A stretch of 64,000 bases of DNA from Lethocerus indicus (lineage: Eukaryota; Arthropoda; Insecta; Hemiptera; Belostomatidae): contig JACDQD010000004.1 in assembly GCA_019843655.1 (NCBI GenBank), positions 29,027,872 to 29,091,871 of the forward strand. Reading direction: 5' to 3'. The notes beneath the pieces are model-generated. The model did no database searches and was not told the origin of the DNA. It saw only the letters and a program-made list of their open reading frames with translations. A program made the position numbers and the translations under genes. The number at the start of each line of letters is the position of its first letter. Positions within the stretch are counted from its first letter, which is position 1. Of the stretch, positions 59,301-64,000 are shown piece after piece.

Positions 59301-61739
59301 ACGTTCTACTTAGTTCTGCTGTACGGCGGTGTAATGAAGCCCCCGTATACGGGGGATTGGTAGCGTTCATTATATCCCATTTACATATTCATATTTCGAG
59401 TGCGTAATAAATATGGCGTTAAATTGTTTTTATTTGACGCTTATTGCATACTGGTAATAGTACGCTGGACTCGATTCATACCTGAAACTTTAATTAACGG
59501 AAATTTTAAATTTGTCAGTTTTATTTACACTATATTTCAAGCAAAGAAGAATTTGTAATTTGTAATGATGATCATGTTAAAACCATGTATCGTGAATGAA
59601 CGAGGGAAATCAATATAAAAAGACCATATAATTGCACGAAGCGTGATTTTTAATAGAAAAATATATCCATTATTTAATGCTATGAAATTAAACTGACATA
59701 AATATACCTTTCAGTTCGAGGCATCATTATAATAATTACCATTATTTGAAATAAAACTGCATAACTTATTATGATAATTTTGTACATTATTCTTATCAAA
59801 ATTCGCCCAACAACATATCTTATAATTGTAACAAATTATGTACCCTCTTACGCTTTACAATACCTCACCATGTGTGAATGTTGTACTGTTAACAATTATT
59901 TTTTTATATCATTGGCGTTAAACACCGACAGTTAATTCCCGTATGGACAAAAAAGTACCAGAAAATTTGTTTCGTTGAGAACACGCTAATGATTCCGGCG
60001 AATGCGTGGAACAATGGCCGCATCGATTCGCCACAGAGTGCGACCAATTCGACGTTCGGACCACTTGGGCGAACAGACATGAATGATTGCTGAAAAACAA
60101 CGGTTCTGCAATAGAAACGAGTTTGATCAATCGAGTTCCTGGGCAAGAAAACAGAATTTCTCTTCGTTCAGCTTTCGTGTTTTCATTATTTACAGAAATC
60201 CGATCTTCAATTTCGATTTTCGAAGTATTTATATCTGAACAATAGATAATTTCGCGTATTATTTATGCGAATTATTGAGAATTTAAACATTAGTATATTT
60301 CTCTGCAATCGCATATTAGTCTGACTAGGCGAAGGTTTCGGCAACCCAAATTAGATTTATTGCTATCTGGCTGCGATAGTTCAGCCGACGTCTGTCCGAG
60401 AGTCTTGCTGGTTATTGAGGACATTTGAAGGAAATTTAGTCTGACGTTATTCAATATTCATATCCATAGGAATCCAATATAAGCTTATAGAACTTATCTT
60501 ATTGCTCCTTTTAGGATAATAAATTTTTTGTCAGCCGATGGCATTGGCACTGGGACACGACTACGATATAAGTATAAATCTTTAAGTCAATCGATGAAGG
60601 CGGTGTTTTCCACTCGTCCGTATGAGCTCGAAATATTGTGTACTCTGCGGCGTAGTGAATTTGGGGTTTATAGGCAGGAAGGATTTTCGTAGAAGAAGCG
60701 CTTTGGCGGAATCCCCGGGCCGGTCGGGAAAACAAAAGGTCCGCCCACGCTCCCAGCCGGCCGCTCCCGTTTCGCACAGTTGTTTGGTTATACGGCTCCC
60801 AGTTGGGATAACTTCCAGCTAATCCGGGGGATACCAGCGGGCTCCTTCGTTTTCAACGAGATAATTCCCGACCGGAATTCGTCAAAGCGGAAGTTTCGAA
60901 TAATTTTATTCGCGAGGGGTGACTCATAATTCGATCCTGATTATGAGGACGACTTTCGGAAAATCTAATACTGATTGTGAATGAAATGAACTGTTGAAGG
61001 TAATCATTTTTAGTTTAATGGAAACACTGTATTATATTTTTATGCGCTTGTCGGTATACAGAATAACGGATATTCTATATACTTGTTATAATAAATGTTT
61101 GGCAGATGATTTCCACCTACGCTGACTTCAGTAGCAATTATTTCAGTAAAGTAGTGACAAATGTACACATCTGCCTAAAGTTATATTTTGATTTTGTATA
61201 TAACTGTATAGTTCATACTACTTGCATGCATAGTATTGTCATTTAATTAAATAAATATTTAAGTAACTTTATTTGCAATTTATGAATATAATTAGTTCAA
61301 TTTCTTATCAAGAGACTGGACAGGGACTAATTTGAGCGTCATTTGATTACTTTTTCGAAGAATTAACACCCGATTGTTCGGTACAAACTCAGCTCGATTT
61401 AATTCGAAAATCTGCTACCCCAATCTGTATATTAAATCCTCGATAAACTTTCGTGGCTTACACTTACCGCTTTCTTGCATTCTGATGCCTGAATTCCGTT
61501 CGGTTAACATTATCTCGGCCTAACGTGAGTTATTTTCACTCGAATTCAAGGAACCGAAGATGGGACCGGAGTCGGTAAAACCGGGTGATAAAATAAAGGG
61601 GATGCTGGCGGCATAAAAACCTGTTCAGCCAGCGGAAACACAAGTCAACCACTCCGGCCGTGTTAAAGAACTGTGCCAAGTGTAACAAGAAATAAGTGGC
61701 TGTTGCAAGAAAATAAGCCACCATAGGTTGGATAAAGAA

Positions 61740-61742
<3 letters not shown>

Positions 61743-61797
<55 letters not shown>

Positions 61798-61832
61798 GTA
61801 AATACAGAAATTGAGAGAGAGAGAGAGAGAGA
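61743..61832. repeat. (AT)n followed by (GA)n
   Basis: About 50 bases of AT repeat, a 20-base spacer and about 20 bases of GA repeat. Confidence 0.93.
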
Positions 61833-64000
61833 TCGGAAAGGAGATGCTTACTGTTAATAATAAGAGACTGGATCTTAATATCAAAAATATCAAAATATGT
61901 ATTTAACTCCGTCAAATTCCAGCTCAATTGTTTTCCACGAGTGATCACAAAGTCTCGCCACACAAAATAGTATAGTGCTAAGAATTAAATAAGACACGAC
62001 TTTAAGGACTCAGTTTTAAATAATTAACTGTAAATAATGAAGAAGTGTACACGGGGCAGTTCATTTGTAAACGAATCGCGGTCAATAAATATTGATAAAC
62101 CGAAATTCGAATGAAACATTAATTCGTAATTGTACTATCAGGGTCTTGAAATAAGTACCGTGTATGTTGGCAGGTTGTGGGGTAAGTACGGACAGTGAGT
62201 GGAGATGTGCGTGAAGACGTCGGTGGAAGAGGACATGAACCGGAGTGGTACTTATGCCTAAGAGGGTGTTTCGGGTGACACCAAACAGCCTGTTAAATCA
62301 AGACGAATGCGGCGTATCCTTCAGTAGGCACAACCGACGGTACCCCACCAAAAAGTAACATTTGATTTTCGGATTTTGTCCGTATATTCCCACCGGTAGA
62401 AAATTATTTTGCCGTTAATTCTCGGTGACTATAATCGAAAAATAAGTTTCAAAAACATTTATTGAATGAAGTATAAGAAAAAACTTTTCAATCCACATTT
62501 AAATACTTTTGTTTTATTATTCAATCTGATCACCCGCATTATTCACTATTTTCAGCTATTCACATTTTTGAGTTAATTCGGTTAAATATTGCGTCAAATA
62601 GTCACATTTTTTTCACTAGATTGACATTTCATAGAAGTATTTCTATAGCTAATTACCTTTGCCAGATATTTGGATGAAATGTAGAAATTCAGAATTGGGG
62701 ATAACTATTATATTATAAATTATCTCCCGTTCAATTCAGTTTTCCCTGTTCAATTTAACGATAAACAGGATATGTCATCTCATTTCGAACATTGCCGCCG
62801 AATGCATATAATTAAATGAATGCAGGAATATAACATGGTAAATACGATTTTCATATAGAGTGCTTACAGAGCCAGGTAGTGGCGCTTTGTTCTAATAATG
62901 TAATTTCGACTCATTACCGGGGCCACTAGTTTCAGGAGCTGAATACAGCCTCAATATTTTCCCCTCTCCCAACAGTGAATCAATTAAAAGACCCTCAGCA
63001 CCGGGCTACAAATGACAGGCGCGATTTGAAAATGAGTTAGAAATCAGGAAATAACTTTTGTTTGAAGCCAATTACTTTGAACAAATGGTTTTTAATTAAA
63101 ATTTGCCATCTAAATATTTTGCAGTAATTGGGGAAAATAAATGTGAGCAGTTTGATATAAAATTATTACTGTACAATTTTCATTGCGCTATTAATAAGCT
63201 AGTGTAATACTTGAAGAATATTTCGTTCGTTAAAAGAGAGCATCGTTAAAAAAATATTTCGTTTTTAATAACGGAACGACGATATCATATATACATTGGA
63301 AGAAAAAGTATAAATTTGTGAAAAAATACATAATTTAGCTTGTGAACGCAGCTAGCAGAGTTAGAATCCCGCAAGGAGTTGTTGCGGATTAATTAGCAAA
63401 CTGAGTACTAATTGGCATGCTGCAATTTTGTTTAATGAGATGAAATTTGCAATTGAGGGAAATATAAGCAGCCCAATACAAACGCGCGTCAACACGAGTT
63501 CTAATGCCTGGCGGTGTTGTCATTCCATTACTATTTAGTATTGATCACCAGAGGAGCTCGTAAACTCAAATACACTCATTGGAAATCGGTATTTGTCGTA
63601 ATTATAATTTACGAACTATCGAACAATAATTTACGATCTCGCGATTTGGTAGATGTCGCTGCAGAAATAAAGAAAACTTTATTTATAAATTTAATAAAGG
63701 GGCTTGATAAATAATAAAAATCTAAATTGAAACATTACTAGGAACAAATCCAATACGTAACTACACATTCATACAACAATGTTGTGAGATAAACTACTAT
63801 TGGGATTACTTCATTAACACCCTTTAACAACATGGATTTTAAAGCCTCAAGGCTTCAATTGAAAACTCTCCCTGAACATCGGTTCTCTAGCTGAATATTC
63901 AGATATTTGCGAACTCGCTACCTTACTGCGTTAATTACTGATTTAAAACGGCTCAGATTGTATAACGGGTATCGCCTGGATACCGTTGAAGTTCTAGGAT

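Larger units (their letters stand above)
41601..64000. other. Long stretch with no supported gene
   Basis: About 22 kb. AT-rich DNA alternates with short GC-rich blocks (for example 42230-42720, 43460-43700, 45950-46150, 48540-48690, 51020-51240, 55330-55700, 58560-58800) and pyrimidine-rich tracts. Open frames reach at most 116 codons (43331-43681, 55421-55759, 61625-61963) and none has a domain or splice context I recognise. I looked on both strands for the furin catalytic-Asp motif (DDGxExxHPD) and did not find it. It may be a long 5' intron or upstream region of copy B. Confidence 0.5.

Noticed and set aside
61625..61963. Minus-strand ORF of 112 codons with a hydrophobic run
   Set aside because: The hydrophobic run is Ile-Tyr and Leu-Ser translated from AT and GA microsatellites.

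Overview
This is a eukaryotic, almost certainly insect, nuclear genome window. Genes are split into many short GT-AG exons. One gene is a gustatory receptor of the 7tm_7 family, and two others are furin-2-type proprotein convertases with furin-type cysteine-rich repeats. The transposon relics (TTAA-flanked piggyBac-like elements, Jockey/CR1-like non-LTR 3' ends, foldback MITEs) are typical of insect genomes. I cannot name the order from the sequence. There are no bacterial or viral features, no CRISPR array, and no RNA gene that I could support. I place the exons from protein similarity, GT/AG borders and reading-frame phase; they are the core of this annotation, because single ORFs only show fragments.

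Layout. (1) 2.56-14.96 kb, plus strand: Fur2-like copy A, eleven exons from the catalytic-Ser exon through the P domain, six Cys-rich exons and a C-terminal membrane exon. Its 5' exons are off-window or decayed. (2) 16.30-19.69 kb, minus strand: a four-exon gustatory receptor of about 377 codons with three phase-0 introns. (3) 20.93-40.13 kb, minus strand: Fur2-like copy B, sixteen exons from the catalytic-His exon through the oxyanion-Asn exon, catalytic-Ser exon, P domain, Cys-rich exons and membrane exon to a 48-residue cytoplasmic tail. The His exon carries an apparent one-base frameshift. The exon for the catalytic Asp, prodomain and signal peptide was not found. (4) 40.13-64 kb: no gene I can support. 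It holds a non-LTR retrotransposon 3' end, CA/GA/TA microsatellites and a patchwork of GC-rich blocks in AT-rich DNA; it may be the 5' intron or upstream region of copy B.

The two furin copies are convergent (tail to tail) with the receptor between them. Matching exons have equal or near-equal lengths and the same phases, so they are paralogs from an inverted duplication. The catalytic exons are about 89% identical in protein, while a compared Cys-rich exon is only about half identical, which implies an old duplication with relaxed or diversifying evolution of the repeat region. Furin-2 enzymes cut proproteins at basic sites in the secretory pathway. The introns of copy A hold four TTAA-flanked piggyBac-like elements within about 3.5 kb; copy B introns hold another piggyBac relic, a non-LTR 3' end and a foldback MITE whose relative also sits in intron 1 of the receptor.
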